This document shows, piece after piece, positions 23,025-32,809 of a stretch of 64,000 bases of DNA. Position numbers and translations under genes: made by a program. The notes under the pieces were generated by a model. The model was not told where the DNA came from and did no database searches. It worked only from the letters and a program-made list of their open reading frames with translations. Position 1 is the first letter of the stretch; each line of letters begins with the position of its first letter. This DNA comes from Venturia oleaginea (lineage: Eukaryota; Ascomycota; Dothideomycetes; Venturiales; Venturiaceae): positions 434,001 to 498,000 of the forward strand of contig JABMLP010000020.1 in NCBI GenBank assembly GCA_013176395.1. The letters are read 5' to 3'.

Positions 23025-26000
23025 TTATCCCCTCCCCCCCTCTCTTGTAGATCGATGTGAGCGTAGTCTCTGAGGGCGTAGTATAGGTCCGTCGTTTTCA
23101 AGAACGTTGCCGTAGGCACTTTCAAAAGCGTCCAGAGCTGTAGTTTGTTGGAGTTCGCTAAGGGGTTCCCACGTAGGATCAACGTAGCCTACCCACTTAA
23201 CTAAGACTTCTCGCGTTTGTTGTCGACCTCGCCGGCGCCATCTTGCGGCTAGAATAGCCTCGATACCGTATTCCTCGTCTCCTTGTTCAGTTACTATAGG
23301 AGGCGGCTGTGTATTATCTTGTATTTGTGAAGGTAGGGGATCTGTGCCAGCTCTCCTAAGTAAAGACGTATGAAATCGGTTGTGGATTCCTCTGGGTGTA
23401 TCAAGCTCGTAAGACATTGAGTTGATAACTCGTGTAACTGTATACTTCCCATGAATCCAGTCTAGTTTCTTACAAGGACGTAGGGTTTTTACGTTCTTTA
23501 GGTTGAGCCAGACTTTGTCTCCCACTTTAAAAGAGTCAGCCGGAGCACGATCTCTATTAGAGTAGTATTCTTGCTGTTGCTGAGCTGATACCATTGACGT
23601 TTCTGCCCATTCTTGTGCGTCCTTCAATTTTGCTACAAGATCTTGTGCTTTTTCTTTTGGATTCTTAGGGGTTTCCTGGGGAGCTTCAACAGTTCCTATA
23701 TGCTCAATGTTATAACCGTGGGTTAAGAAGAAAGGCGATAGGCCCGTAGCTTGGTTTGGTCTATTATCGAGGCATATTTGAGCAATAGGCAGGAGCTCGA
23801 CCCAGTCGTTCTGACTAAATGTACAGAACTTACGTAGATAGGCTTCAACTTCTTGATTTCTTCTTTCCGTAGATCCATCAGTCTCAGGGTGATACGCTGT
23901 AGAGAGTCTTCTCTCTATCTTAAGAAGGTGACAAACTTCTTTCCAGAAAGCATTAACAAATTGCGTGTCCCTATCTGAGACTAGAGATCTAGGAAGCCAG
24001 TGTAATCTTACGTAGTTCTGCATAAATAGTTTTGCAAATCCTTCAGCTCCAAACTGTTCTTTAGGCACTGGGAACAGGATAGTTCCTTTACCCAAGCGGT
24101 CAGTAATAACGCAGAGTCTTGTGCATCTTTGGCTCTCTGGTAATTCGACTATGAAGTCTACTGAAATATCTTGCCAGATACGGCTAGGGACAGGAAGAGG
24201 TTTAAGTAAACCTTTCTTTTTGTCTCGCCAGACTGAAGTTCTTCCGCAGACGTCACAATTGCGTATAAACTGACGTATATCTTGAGCAAATCCCGGCCAG
24301 TAGAACTGTCTGGAGAGAATAGCAATAGTAGCTTCTCGTCCAGGATGCCCTGATAGGACTGAATCGTGTATTTCTTGAATTACTCCTGTTAAGAGAGGCT
24401 CGTAGGAGGGCAACCAGATTCGGTCTCTATAGTAGAGCTGGTTATTTTCGACTTTACAATCTCCTATAGAAGTAGGAACCTTTAGCTTAGATGGGAACTG
24501 CCTATCTTGCTTTAGAACGCTTTGGAAAATACGTCTGTAGTCTAGATCTCCTTCGAGTGCAGTTTCCCATCTATCCCTTAGATCACCTGAGAGAAAGGGA
24601 TTTTGTATAAAGGGGATAGGTTCTTTGTCTACTTCTTGAGCATTTTCTTGGGCAGCTTCTTCTCTTGCAGGAGTCTTATCCTCTAGAACGTTAATCCAAA
24701 GCTTTGGAGGTAATAACGTTCTAGTTCTTTCAACGATTCTTGGGTCTTGAATATCCTTTGGGAGATCTTGATCCCTTCGAGTTAAGGCGTCTGGAACTAC
24801 AGATTCAGAGCCTGGGCGATAGCCTAGTTTGAAGTTAAACTTAGCTAGTATCTGCGCCCATCTCATTTGCCTTTCATTTAGTTCCCTTTTTACCATAAAC
24901 TTCTCAAGGTTCTTGTGATCTGTGAGGATAATGAATGGCTTACTTAGGCTTAGTAGCTCGCTAGTCCAATGGACTAGAGCTTTGACTATAGCCATAAGTT
25001 CTTTGTCGTGGATATCATAATTGCATTCGGCTGGCAAGTGCTTAGTAGAGAAGAAAGCACATGGTTTCCAGTTACCTAGCTCATCTTTTTGACTAAGTAC
25101 TGCTCCGGAAGCCCAGCCTGAAGCATCAGGTTCTACTCGCGTAGGCTTATCTTCATCAAGTGCAGACAGGACAGGTTCTTTGCAAAACTCTGCCTTAAGT
25201 TTTTGAAAAGATTCTTCTTGCTCCTTTCCCCATAAAAATGGAGTATTCTTCTTTGTAAGGCAAACCAGAGGCTCCCTTATTGTTGAGTTATCTTTTACAA
25301 AGTCACGGTAGAAGTTTGTAAAGCCTAGGAAGCCACGTACTCCTCGTAGAGTAGTAGGACGTTCCCATTCTTTAATTTCTTTGATCTTCTCCGGATCCAT
25401 GTGTAGGCCCGTTTCAGTATCTATAACGAAGCCTAGATACTTGACTCGTTTGGTATTAAACTCGCACTTCCGAATATCAAGGTATAACCCAGCGTTAAGG
25501 CAGCTTTGAAGTATCTTTTCAGTCTTTTCTTCATGGTCTTTAAGGTTCTTTGAAGAGTATATTACTATATCGTCTAGATAAGCTGAGCAGAACTCGTCTA
25601 GGTATCGTCGAAGGATATAGTTTATATACCGTTGAAAAGACGCAGGTGCACCGGTTAAGCCAAAGGGAGTAACTAGCCATTCAAATAGACCATATCTAGT
25701 TCGAAAGGCAGTTTTGAACTCATCTCCCGTTGCGATTCGAATCTTGTGGAAGGCAGCATTTACATCAAGCTTACTAAGATACTTAGCACGAGCTAAGGTT
25801 AGTAAAGTCTCTTTTACTAACGGTAGCGGGTACCTATCCTTTCGAGTAATTGCGTTTAAGGCTCGGTAGTCTACGCAAAAGCGTAAGCCCCCTCCTGGTT
25901 TCTTCACAAAGAGAACTGGAGACGCAGCAACTGATTTACTCTCTCGGATAAAGCCTTTATCTAGTAGCTCTGTAAGAGTCCTTCGCAAAACAAGGAGTTG

Positions 26001-26885
26001 TTCTCGACCCATACCATATAGAGGTCCCCAAGGAAGTGGTTTTCCTTCTTCTATAGGTATTTCGTGATCAATCCCAGGGCGATGCGGTGGTAGTCTCTCG
26101 GCCCTTTTAGGATCAAAGACAGCAGCGTACTTATGAAACCTCTTAGGTAGCAATTCCAGTATTTGCTCTGTTGTCAAAGGGACTTTCGGCTTCAAGGCAA
26201 TATCAATATCTCGAAGAGTAACAGCAAATACTCTAGACGCGTCTTTGATTTTCTCAAGTGTAGAAGTGACAAGGCGGTGGAATCTTACGGGCGCTACTTG
26301 TTGTATATCAAGTTTGTCTTCAAATTTAGCATCGCGAATGCTAATCCCGTTTGCAAAGGTAAGAGTACCTTTAGATTCATTGATAACGGCTTTGGTGTCC
26401 TTGAGAAAAGGCCTGCCTAGTAGAAGATCCTCAAATTGTCCCGGGACTATATAAGCAAAAGCGTTGCATATAAGTCCCCCTAAATCTAGGTTCAACTTCG
26501 CAATTTTTGTCACTTGGGTCTGTCCTTCTTCCTTAAGAACTCCACCTATAGTACGCGGACTAATAGGGAGTACTTCAAGGTCCATCTGCGAAGCTTTCTC
26601 CTCGTTTATTGATGCGTAGCAGCTAGATCCATTATCAAGGAGAGTTTTAAGAGAGTATATATCGTTCACTATAGTATTTGTGTAGAAAAGGCGGGAGAGC
26701 ATCTTGGGTCTGAACTGCTCCCATTCTTTTTCTATCCGAGAACGGTGTGAATCAGTGTCTTTGTTCGAATTCAAAATACTATTTACTCTCTCAATTGACT
26801 CCTTTGACAATTTTGCTCTATCTACTCTACGCCTCCATCCACGACTTTGGATAGAGGCTACTCTTTTTCCGAGTAGTCCTCTTCT
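23025..26885 (-). CDS. Retrotransposon Pol (PR-RT-RH-IN-chromodomain), 1286-codon open frame
   Basis: Open from 26885 (after a TGA) to TAA at 23025, with no AUG at its head, so it is probably translated as a Gag-Pol fusion. In order: aspartic protease (LLDNGSSCYASI), reverse transcriptase (FCVDYRALNAITRKDRYPLP and the YLDDIVIYS active site), RNase H (EPDASGWASGAVLSQ, TDHKNLEKF), integrase zinc region (HDSVLSGH ... CDVCG), DDE core (VDFIVELP, SDRDTQF, and E in STERRNQEVE), and a C-terminal chromodomain (YGIEAILAARW ... VLVKWVGYVDPTWEP). The chromodomain is used by this clade to steer integration to marked chromatin. The stop codon abuts the 3' LTR. No internal stops. Confidence 0.95.
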   Translation of the reverse strand, partial: RRGLLGKRVASIQSRGWRRRVDRAKLSKESIERVNSILNSNKDTDSHRSRIEKEWEQFRPKMLSRLFYTNTIVNDIYSLKTLLDNGSSCYASINEEKASQMDLEVLPISPRTIGGVLKEEGQTQVTKIAKLNLDLGGLICNAFAYIVPGQFEDLLLGRPFLKDTKAVINESKGTLTFANGISIRDAKFEDKLDIQQVAPVRFHRLVTSTLEKIKDASRVFAVTLRDIDIALKPKVPLTTEQILELLPKRFHKYAAVFDPKRAERLPPHRPGIDHEIPIEEGKPLPWGPLYGMGREQLLVLRRTLTELLDKGFIRESKSVAASPVLFVKKPGGGLRFCVDYRALNAITRKDRYPLPLVKETLLTLARAKYLSKLDVNAAFHKIRIATGDEFKTAFRTRYGLFEWLVTPFGLTGAPASFQRYINYILRRYLDEFCSAYLDDIVIYSSKNLKDHEEKTEKILQSCLNAGLYLDIRKCEFNTKRVKYLGFVIDTETGLHMDPEKIKEIKEWERPTTLRGVRGFLGFTNFYRDFVKDNSTIREPLVCLTKKNTPFLWGKEQEESFQKLKAEFCKEPVLSALDEDKPTRVEPDASGWASGAVLSQKDELGNWKPCAFFSTKHLPAECNYDIHDKELMAIVKALVHWTSELLSLSKPFIILTDHKNLEKFMVKRELNERQMRWAQILAKFNFKLGYRPGSESVVPDALTRRDQDLPKDIQDPRIVERTRTLLPPKLWINVLEDKTPAREEAAQENAQEVDKEPIPFIQNPFLSGDLRDRWETALEGDLDYRRIFQSVLKQDRQFPSKLKVPTSIGDCKVENNQLYYRDRIWLPSYEPLLTGVIQEIHDSVLSGHPGREATIAILSRQFYWPGFAQDIRQFIRNCDVCGRTSVWRDKKKGLLKPLPVPSRIWQDISVDFIVELPESQRCTRLCVITDRLGKGTILFPVPKEQFGAEGFAKLFMQNYVRLHWLPRSLVSDRDTQFVNAFWKEVCHLLKIERRLSTAYHPETDGSTERRNQEVEAYLRKFCTFSQNDWVELLPIAQICLDNRPNQATGLSPFFLTHGYNIEHIGTVEAPQETPKNPKEKAQDLVAKLKDAQEWAETSMVSAQQQQEYYSNRDRAPADSFKVGDKVWLNLKNVKTLRPCKKLDWIHGKYTVTRVINSMSYELDTPRGIHNRFHTSLLRRAGTDPLPSQIQDNTQPPPIVTEQGDEEYGIEAILAARWRRRGRQQTREVLVKWVGYVDPTWEPLSELQQTTALDAFESAYGNVLENDGPILRPQRLRSHRSTREGGRG
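23028..23046 (-). other. Polypurine tract for plus-strand priming
   Basis: A 19-nt uninterrupted purine run on the minus strand (pyrimidines on plus), ending just before the 3' LTR. It lies inside the last codons of pol (REGGRG then TAA), so the tract is also coding. Confidence 0.9.
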
Positions 26886-27880
26886 TCAACTTCTTCATTC
26901 TCCTCAGTGGTTCCTTTGGCCCTTTTTGAACCAAGTTGCGTGACTCTTTCTACCTCTGTATCCAACCAGCAGTCTTTCATTCTATGGCCGGCCTTCCCAC
27001 AGCGTAAGCAGAGGTTATTTGCCTTCCTATATTCATAGGCTTTAGACGAAATTTTTAACTTGTTTACGCGTGTAGGCTCCCAGTCCATAGCGTTCAGATC
27101 TTTAAAAGACTTCTCTTTATCTCTGAATCGTAACTTATCTTCTGAGGAAGAGAGCATCTTTGCTGTAGTGATTTGCATACTTGTATTCAAAAGATCGGAC
27201 ACAAACTGCTGGTAGGAGGTACTCTGAGATTGGCCTATTCTCTGGTTTCGCAGCTCTTGATTTATTGCTTTGTGTAGAAATGCAATTTTAACAGCGTCAG
27301 GCCAAGTCATTCCTCCAGCATTAGCAAGAGTGGTTTCAAAACGGGGAAGAAAAGAGAAGAAGGGTTCTTTCTCTTTTTGTTTGATTGTGGACAGGCTTAC
27401 AGTAGCTCTTTGTTGTTGTACTGGATCGCCATAGAAGTTGTCCATATACTGTAACAATTTCTGTCCCGTTTTATCTTCCTCTGGAGCTGTCTTTACGTAG
27501 GCCAGAGTAGCCTGAGCTGCGGAGCCTCGTAGAGAGGAGAAGATGTAGGCAAATTGGTTCCTACTATCCCCTATAGACTCTGCGTCTATCTCCAACTTCA
27601 TCCTTGCTTGTTGAAACCACTGAGCCCATTCAGAACGCTTGCCATCAAATTCTTGGAGCTTAGGAAGTACAGCTTTCTTCCTATGTATTCTGTCTTTTTG
27701 TGAATTCTTAGTCTCTTGTCCTTCTACTACGTTCTCAGAGCGAGTAGTGTTAGGCAAGATTGTAAGAATACGCGTAATAGCATCGTTCTGAATGGCTAGT
27801 TGATGTTGTAATGCTGCCATAGCTTCTTGTAGGGCTTGGGGTTCTTGAGGAACTCTTTGTTCCTGATCTTCTCCTTCCAT
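26858..27880 (-). CDS. Retrotransposon Gag, 340 aa
   Basis: Structural capsid protein. ATG 27880 opens MEGEDQEQRVPQEPQAL, with a coiled N-terminal helix (EAMAALQHQLAIQNDAI). The Gag core follows (WAQWFQQARMKLE ... FLPRFETTLANAG). A CCHC zinc knuckle, CLRCGKAGHRMKDC, is near residue 295, followed by an acidic tail (EENEEVEEEDYSEKE). The last 28 nt overlap the pol frame, which lies at -1, so Pol is probably made by frameshifting at the end of this gene. Intact. Confidence 0.95.
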   Translation of the reverse strand: MEGEDQEQRVPQEPQALQEAMAALQHQLAIQNDAITRILTILPNTTRSENVVEGQETKNSQKDRIHRKKAVLPKLQEFDGKRSEWAQWFQQARMKLEIDAESIGDSRNQFAYIFSSLRGSAAQATLAYVKTAPEEDKTGQKLLQYMDNFYGDPVQQQRATVSLSTIKQKEKEPFFSFLPRFETTLANAGGMTWPDAVKIAFLHKAINQELRNQRIGQSQSTSYQQFVSDLLNTSMQITTAKMLSSSEDKLRFRDKEKSFKDLNAMDWEPTRVNKLKISSKAYEYRKANNLCLRCGKAGHRMKDCWLDTEVERVTQLGSKRAKGTTEENEEVEEEDYSEKE

Positions 27881-28544
27881 ATTTTCACCTATGAGAGATA
27901 ATAGAGAGCACTACTATACACACTCCTAGGCTCTACTCTAGAGATTTGCTAGGCAGTATAGAGTCAATGCCTATTAGTATAGGAAGGTGACTATAGAATC
28001 CCAGAAGGATTTTTTACACTATAGTCCGCTCTGCAATCCTTATTACTAAGGACAGAGCTCCCAGGGACTGTGAAGGCCAAGTGTATTAAATCTCTCTCCC
28101 TAGCTCTTTCTTTCCTCAGCTTATTACAGCTTCAACTCCTAAGACTACGCTGTCTTAGGATGACCTGCCCTTGCTTCTTGGAGATTCTAGCACGTTCTAG
28201 AAAATCTCAGTTTGAATTCTCTTGAATTCCCTTTTTGGATTGGCCCTTTCGGTTGGCCCTTGCTTCTTGGAGATTCTAGCACCTTCTAGAAAATCTCAGC
28301 TTGAATTCTCTTGAATTCCCTTTTTGTTTGGCCCTTGAGGTTGGCCCTTGAAGTTGGCCTTTGAGGTTGGCCCTTGCTTCTTGAGTTAGGACAAGTGTCC
28401 TCTTCTTGAAATTCCTTTCTGTTTGGCCCTTGAGGTTGGCCCTCGCTTCTTGGATTAGGACAAGTGTCCTCTTCTTGAAATTCCTTTTTGGAGCTTGCTC
28501 TCTGTGAGCCTTTCTTCCTTTGTAAGACTGAGGTACTTAGATAA
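27881..28544 (-). repeat. Retrotransposon leader with nested direct repeats
   Basis: The 660-bp 5' leader between LTR and gag has an about 89-bp direct repeat (units starting near 28171 and 28260 on plus: ttgcttcttggagattctag...). It also has an about 65-bp repeat (about 28375-28490) that contains the 12-bp palindrome GGACAAGTGTCC twice. One open stretch runs from the LTR into these repeats, but its composition follows the repeat and it is not called as a gene. Confidence 0.75.
28533..28543 (-). other. Self-complementary primer-binding site (Tf1-type self-priming)
   Basis: On the minus strand this reads TATCTAAGTAC, one base after the 5' LTR. The same LTR contains GTACTTAGATA (minus strand, 28615-28605), an 11-nt perfect complement. 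Tf1 of fission yeast primes reverse transcription by folding the first 11 nt of its RNA onto such a site. No stretch beginning TGG, as expected for tRNA 3'-end pairing, follows the LTR. Confidence 0.75.
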
Positions 28545-28876
28545 TGTAAGAGTTCAACCCTCAAAGGTGTTTCGCAAGTGAGGGAAGACAGCTTATATTT
28601 CAAGTATCTAAGTACAGAGAAGAAGGTGTAAGTACAGGAAGGATAGCTAGTATATATAATCCTCCTCTTACAATAGATCCTTCTAGAAAGTATCTTTAAA
28701 TGGAAACGTGACAGCTTGCAAAATAGAACATGGCAGCTTGCGAAATAGAACATGACAGCTTGCAAAATAGAACATGACAGCTTGCAAAATAGAACATGAC
28801 AGCTTGCAGAATAACAAGAGAACAATTGGAAATCCAGTCATGGATAAGCTAGAGAGAAGGATTCCATCCCTTAACA
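28545..28876 (-). repeat. 5' LTR of the chromovirus (332 bp)
   Basis: Same length and boundaries as the left LTR. It should hold the promoter for genomic RNA on the minus strand. The 11-nt block at 28605-28615 is the partner of the primer-binding site at 28533-28543. Confidence 0.95.
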
Positions 28877-28921
28877 CCTCCTCCTCCTCCTCCTCCTCCT
28901 CCTCCTCCTCCTCCTCCTCCT
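28877..28921. repeat. (TCC)n trinucleotide microsatellite flanking the 5' LTR
   Basis: About 15 CTC/TCC units directly after the LTR end. It may have been the insertion target or have expanded later. It separates the element from the promoter of the next gene. Confidence 0.95.
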
Positions 28922-29266
28922 CATTTCTCTATACGAGGTGGAAATCGTGTCGCGACTTTACTCGAGGCTTCTAAATTCCGTCTTCGAGTTTCCATTTTGA
29001 CGAATGACAGTGTTGCGCGCTCGAACGTGTCGACGTGGTGTTGTCCGTTCCTCCCACGGCCAGCCAGTGTTTCACCTTCTTGAATCTTAAATTCCACACT
29101 CCCACTGCCTCAAAGCTCCCGGGCGCGGGTAATTCTACGAAGACTCCACTGTCGTTCCGCACCTCTATCCGTAAACAACAACTTTTCTCTAGGCAACAAA
29201 CAATTCCGACCTTCGTTCGCTCTTTACAACAATACAACAATCACACTCGTTTGACCTTTCGCTGCA

Positions 29267-30323
29267 ATGGATTCCGCATTCCGACCTTTACCACCGCTAC
29301 CGACTAGCTTCGCTTCTTTCCATGATATCGACTACAAGCACATGGTGCAGGGCGTGAAGCTCTTGTATTTGCGTCGGCAATACAAACAATGCGCGAACCT
29401 ATGTGAACAACACCTCACTGACCTGGGAAGAAAGGTAATATGTTCCCCTTCACGTTTACCGACATGGTGTTGATGTCTCACAGCTCCATCCACTCTACCA
29501 GGTCTTTCTGAACTTTTTTGCGGGACTCGCATATGACACCCATGCCAGAAGCATGTCCACTCGCTCACCGTTGCTGCCTGGAATTCTCGAAGATTCAGAA
29601 CAATTCTTTCTTCGCGCACAACAAGTACTGCCGACCGCTCTCTCACCGAACGAATCAAATACCCTTCATCCAATCCTGGAACAGGAGGATGAAACCCTTT
29701 CCAGTGAAGCTGACGACAATTCCCCTCGCAACTCTGTGAACTCTCAATTCTCCATCACAGCTCCTTCAACAGTTGCATCATCAGTGTCCGGCGACCACGA
29801 TGAAAGCAGTAGCTCTTGCGAAAGCTCACCAATGAAGCGCCTATCTCCGCTCTTTGTTCGCAAATACAAAGCATTGCCAGAGACACCAACGAAGATACTC
29901 GTTGACTCCACCTCTCTCTTTTCCCTCGCCACAAGTTCCATGCTCACCAGCACACCGCGCACACCCTGCTCACCTCCCAGAATCGCCACGTTCAACTTTC
30001 TCAAATCTGCAACTTCGCCTTTCCAGGATGAGGATACGTTTGCTTCAGAGCGTGATCAGATCTATGACTATAATGAGGCGATTATTTCCTTCAATACCAT
30101 GATCAGCAGACACATCACCAGCCTTCAGCGTTTTCGGACCGCGACCGAAGCGGCGCATGAGGTTCGACGTCCGACCACTCGAGATGGGAATGGAAAGTTG
30201 GAGATGAGTCCCGAGGAACAGATGGAGCGCATTGTGAAGGGACGGGCGAGAGGGTGGCGGAGAGAGCGATTCGACCCTCGTAGATATGAAGAGCTTTGCG
30301 AGGCTGCGCTCTCGGAGCTTTAG
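29267..30323 (+). CDS. Conserved fungal hypothetical protein, 335 aa
   Basis: Exons 29267..29434 and 29484..30323; the 49-bp intron is flanked by complete codons (..LGRK|LHPLYQ..). Residues 17-75 look helical and TPR-like (YKHMVQGVKLLYLRRQYKQC; HPLYQVFLNFFAGLAYDTH). The middle is Ser/Thr/Pro-rich with many SP/TP sites. The C-terminus has a helical block (YNEAIISFNTMISRHITSL) and a basic stretch, RGWRRERFDPRRYEELCEAA. I cannot assign a function. The chromovirus ends about 390 bp upstream of its start codon, close enough to affect its promoter. Confidence 0.75.
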
Positions 30324-31730
30324 CATGTCTCAATCTAGACAGGATACGATGATAAGATCAAGGAATTAGTGAGGAAAGCGTTACGATTGAACATGTTAGA
30401 ATATGGAATTGGAGATTTTTTTGAACGCTTCGTGGCGTAGTCGGTTACCCTGGAGGTTTTGGTCTCAAGCTTGGAGAGACTGTTATATATTCTTACTCCT
30501 GGATAGAGTGGTACCTTTTGCGATTTGGGTAGTGTACTTACTATGATACCCTTGTACAATACATACTTTTGCATTTCTATGAATACGGTCCCGACTCACG
30601 TTCCGACCTAAAAATCCAGAGGCTCAAGGCTGAAATACTCCAAGGCGCGGTTGGATCTTTGATGGTGCAGCAAGGATTCTGCTGACTCGGTTCCCGGTTT
30701 CTCACCCTTGAATGAGACGGTTTCACTCCTAGCCTTGATCTCGAACATGGATCCGAATCCAGATCCATGGCATTATTTTCAATTGCAAGAATTGCTTCCA
30801 TCCTGTGTCTCTTGCACATATTCGAGAATATAAATACCAATCATGGCTGTCTCCCCCTTGAGCTTCATTCCCACAATTACCCAACGATCAATCCAGAATC
30901 GTGCAACCGCAAAATGATCCAGCCTCATCTCGCGCACTACTAATACCAAAACAGAGAAAATAGCAATCCCGACGGATCTTCGCCATTGCCCATTCTCCCT
31001 TCCACTCGCTCAAAGCACGGATGGAGGCATACCAGAGAATGTGTTTGAAATTTACACACAAACTCAGCTAAACCCTACTGCCAGACAGTCTGGGAATCTC
31101 CGCACCGACTTCCACAGCATGGATCAACACGCGGGAAAAAATCTCTGTACGAAGGTATTCCCATCCCACCCGATCCCACCAACTCGCCGAGGATATCGCC
31201 AGTAGAGCATCGATCAAACCTGATGAGTGGGAGAGGGCAGACAGAGGAGATCATGCTATTTCAAGTGTTTGTAGTGGACAGGCCAATGCTGATCATGAGG
31301 CTCATCCATTTCATCCGAGTGCACATGATTTGATTTATCAGTCTCTTCTATTTGTTCAGTTCCTGTTAGTCTATGTCTGCTGCTACTTTCAACAAACCGA
31401 GATCATGTATTGGCCAGACGAACTGGGCAGCCATTTACTTGCCTTTGCGGAAACACTTCCGTTTCTCAATTTCCCCTCAGACATATGATGTGACAAGCCT
31501 GAAGCTTCAAGGAGATACCGTGGAGGTTCAGCCTTCGGGAAGTTCTCTGAGCAACTTTTCAACTAGAAGTCCCTCTAGCTCCATTTATTGCATTCAGTAC
31601 CCACAATCCATTCTCAAGGAGCTCCGAAGCAACGAAGACGCAAGATGTCAAGATTTTGGTGGCAACGGACTTGTTCTACATACAAGGGAAGCTCGATCAA
31701 AGTATTTAGGGGGTGGAAATCGAGATTAGT
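30324..31730. other. 1.4 kb convergent intergenic region
   Basis: Lies between two convergent genes (335-aa protein and ATP synthase gamma). Open stretches here have no family resemblance, atypical composition and no splice logic. A tRNA-like D-arm near 30427 was examined and rejected. Confidence 0.45.
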
Positions 31731-32809
31731 TTACATGTCTTCCGACGCAATGGCACCAGTGATAATTTCGACCAATTCACCCGTAATAACGGCTTGTCGG
31801 GTTCTGTTGAACAAAATCTGGTACTTTCCAATCATATCTGCAGCGTTGTTTGAGGCGTTCTGGAATATCTGTTAGCTTCAACTGGGATGATGGAGTTCGA
31901 ATTGTACTCACCTCCATGGCATTTCGTCGGGCAGATTGTTCGCAAGCATGACCCTCGGCAAGAGCCCAGTAAAGGGAGTTGGCGAGCGAGTACTCCTGCA
32001 AGTTGCTGAGGACTTCCTCTTCAATTTCGAAAGCAGCGTAGTTTGCTAGTAGCTGTTAGTCTTTGTCCAATTGACCATTTCCGATTTCTAAAGGAGACAT
32101 ACGTGACGCAGCAATGGCCTCAGAGGAGAAAGACTCGATGACGGTTGGCTCGTAGCTGGAAGCATTGATGAACTTGTTGTACATGATCTGGACAGACTGA
32201 TACTGAGTTGGCAAGAGCGAGACCTGATCCGCAATGGCCTGGGCATCGCCGAAAGTTGGAACATCCTTTCCGATACCAGCGAAGCTCAACACGATGGTCT
32301 TTCCGTTAGAACGACCCAACTGAGCCTTTGCCTTCTCTCCAACAATGACAAGCTCAAAATCCGGGTTGTCGGCCAGAATCTTACGAGCACGGCGGGTCAT
32401 TCCAGAGTGAATACCACCACAGAGACCCTTGTCCGAGGAACAGATGATGAGAAGCGTGTTCTTGCCCTCACCCTCTTGCACTTTTGTCTCAGCCTTTTCA
32501 AAAACGGTGTTTGAGGATTGTCCGTATGCGCGGGATTCGGTCATGGCACGTTGGGCGCGGGTGAGCTTGGTGGAAGCGACCACCTTCATGGTCTTCGTGA
32601 TCTTCTCGATGTTACGGATGGACTTGAGACGGCCCTCGATTTCTCGTAGGGTGGCATAGTTGGCGGATTTTGCGACGGCGACGCTGGTTGGGCTAATAGA
32701 TAGCAATGGCTGTCAGTCGATGCCCTTGTGTAGAGCTCCAATTCATCACATACCGGGCGACAGCGGCCGACGCAGCCTTGAGGGCAGGACGAGCAGCTCT
32801 GGATAGCAT
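31731..32809 (-). CDS. ATP3: ATP synthase F1 gamma subunit, mitochondrial
   Basis: Central rotor shaft of the F1 sector; it couples proton flow through Fo to ATP synthesis in the matrix. Exons 32809..32754, 32692..32103, 32045..31912 and 31859..31731 give 302 aa (yeast Atp3 is 311). The N-terminal [19 protein letters not shown] is a mitochondrial presequence, encoded largely by exon 1. Conserved blocks: [23 protein letters not shown] near the start, [13 protein letters not shown], and the C-terminal helix [28 protein letters not shown] ending SEDM. All three introns (61, 57 and 52 bp) keep phase. It is divergent from TOP1, 672 bp between starts. Confidence 0.97.

Larger units (their letters stand above)
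22693..28876 (-). mobile_element. Ty3/gypsy chromovirus (Tf1/sushi-like), 6184 bp, apparently intact
   Basis: Complete LTR retrotransposon read on the minus strand: 5' LTR 28876-28545, self-priming site 28543-28533, leader with internal repeats, gag 27880-26858, pol 26885-23025, purine tract 23046-23028, 3' LTR 23024-22693. Pol order is protease, reverse transcriptase, RNase H, integrase, chromodomain, as in chromoviruses. The LTRs differ at only about two of 332 positions and both frames are open, so insertion is recent. No flanking 5-bp duplication is visible (left CTTTT, right CCTCC). No C-to-T ruin of the frames is apparent, so RIP has not inactivated it. Confidence 0.95.

Noticed and set aside
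28286..28825. 179-codon minus-strand open frame spanning the LTR and leader of the retrotransposon
   Set aside because: Its sequence simply follows the LTR and leader repeats, it has no resemblance to a retroelement protein, and it lies upstream of the true gag start.
30420..30500. tRNA-like D-arm (GTGGCGTAGTCGGTTA)
   Set aside because: The A-box-like part is good, but there is no B box (GGTTCGANNC), no anticodon stem that pairs and no acceptor stem; most likely chance.
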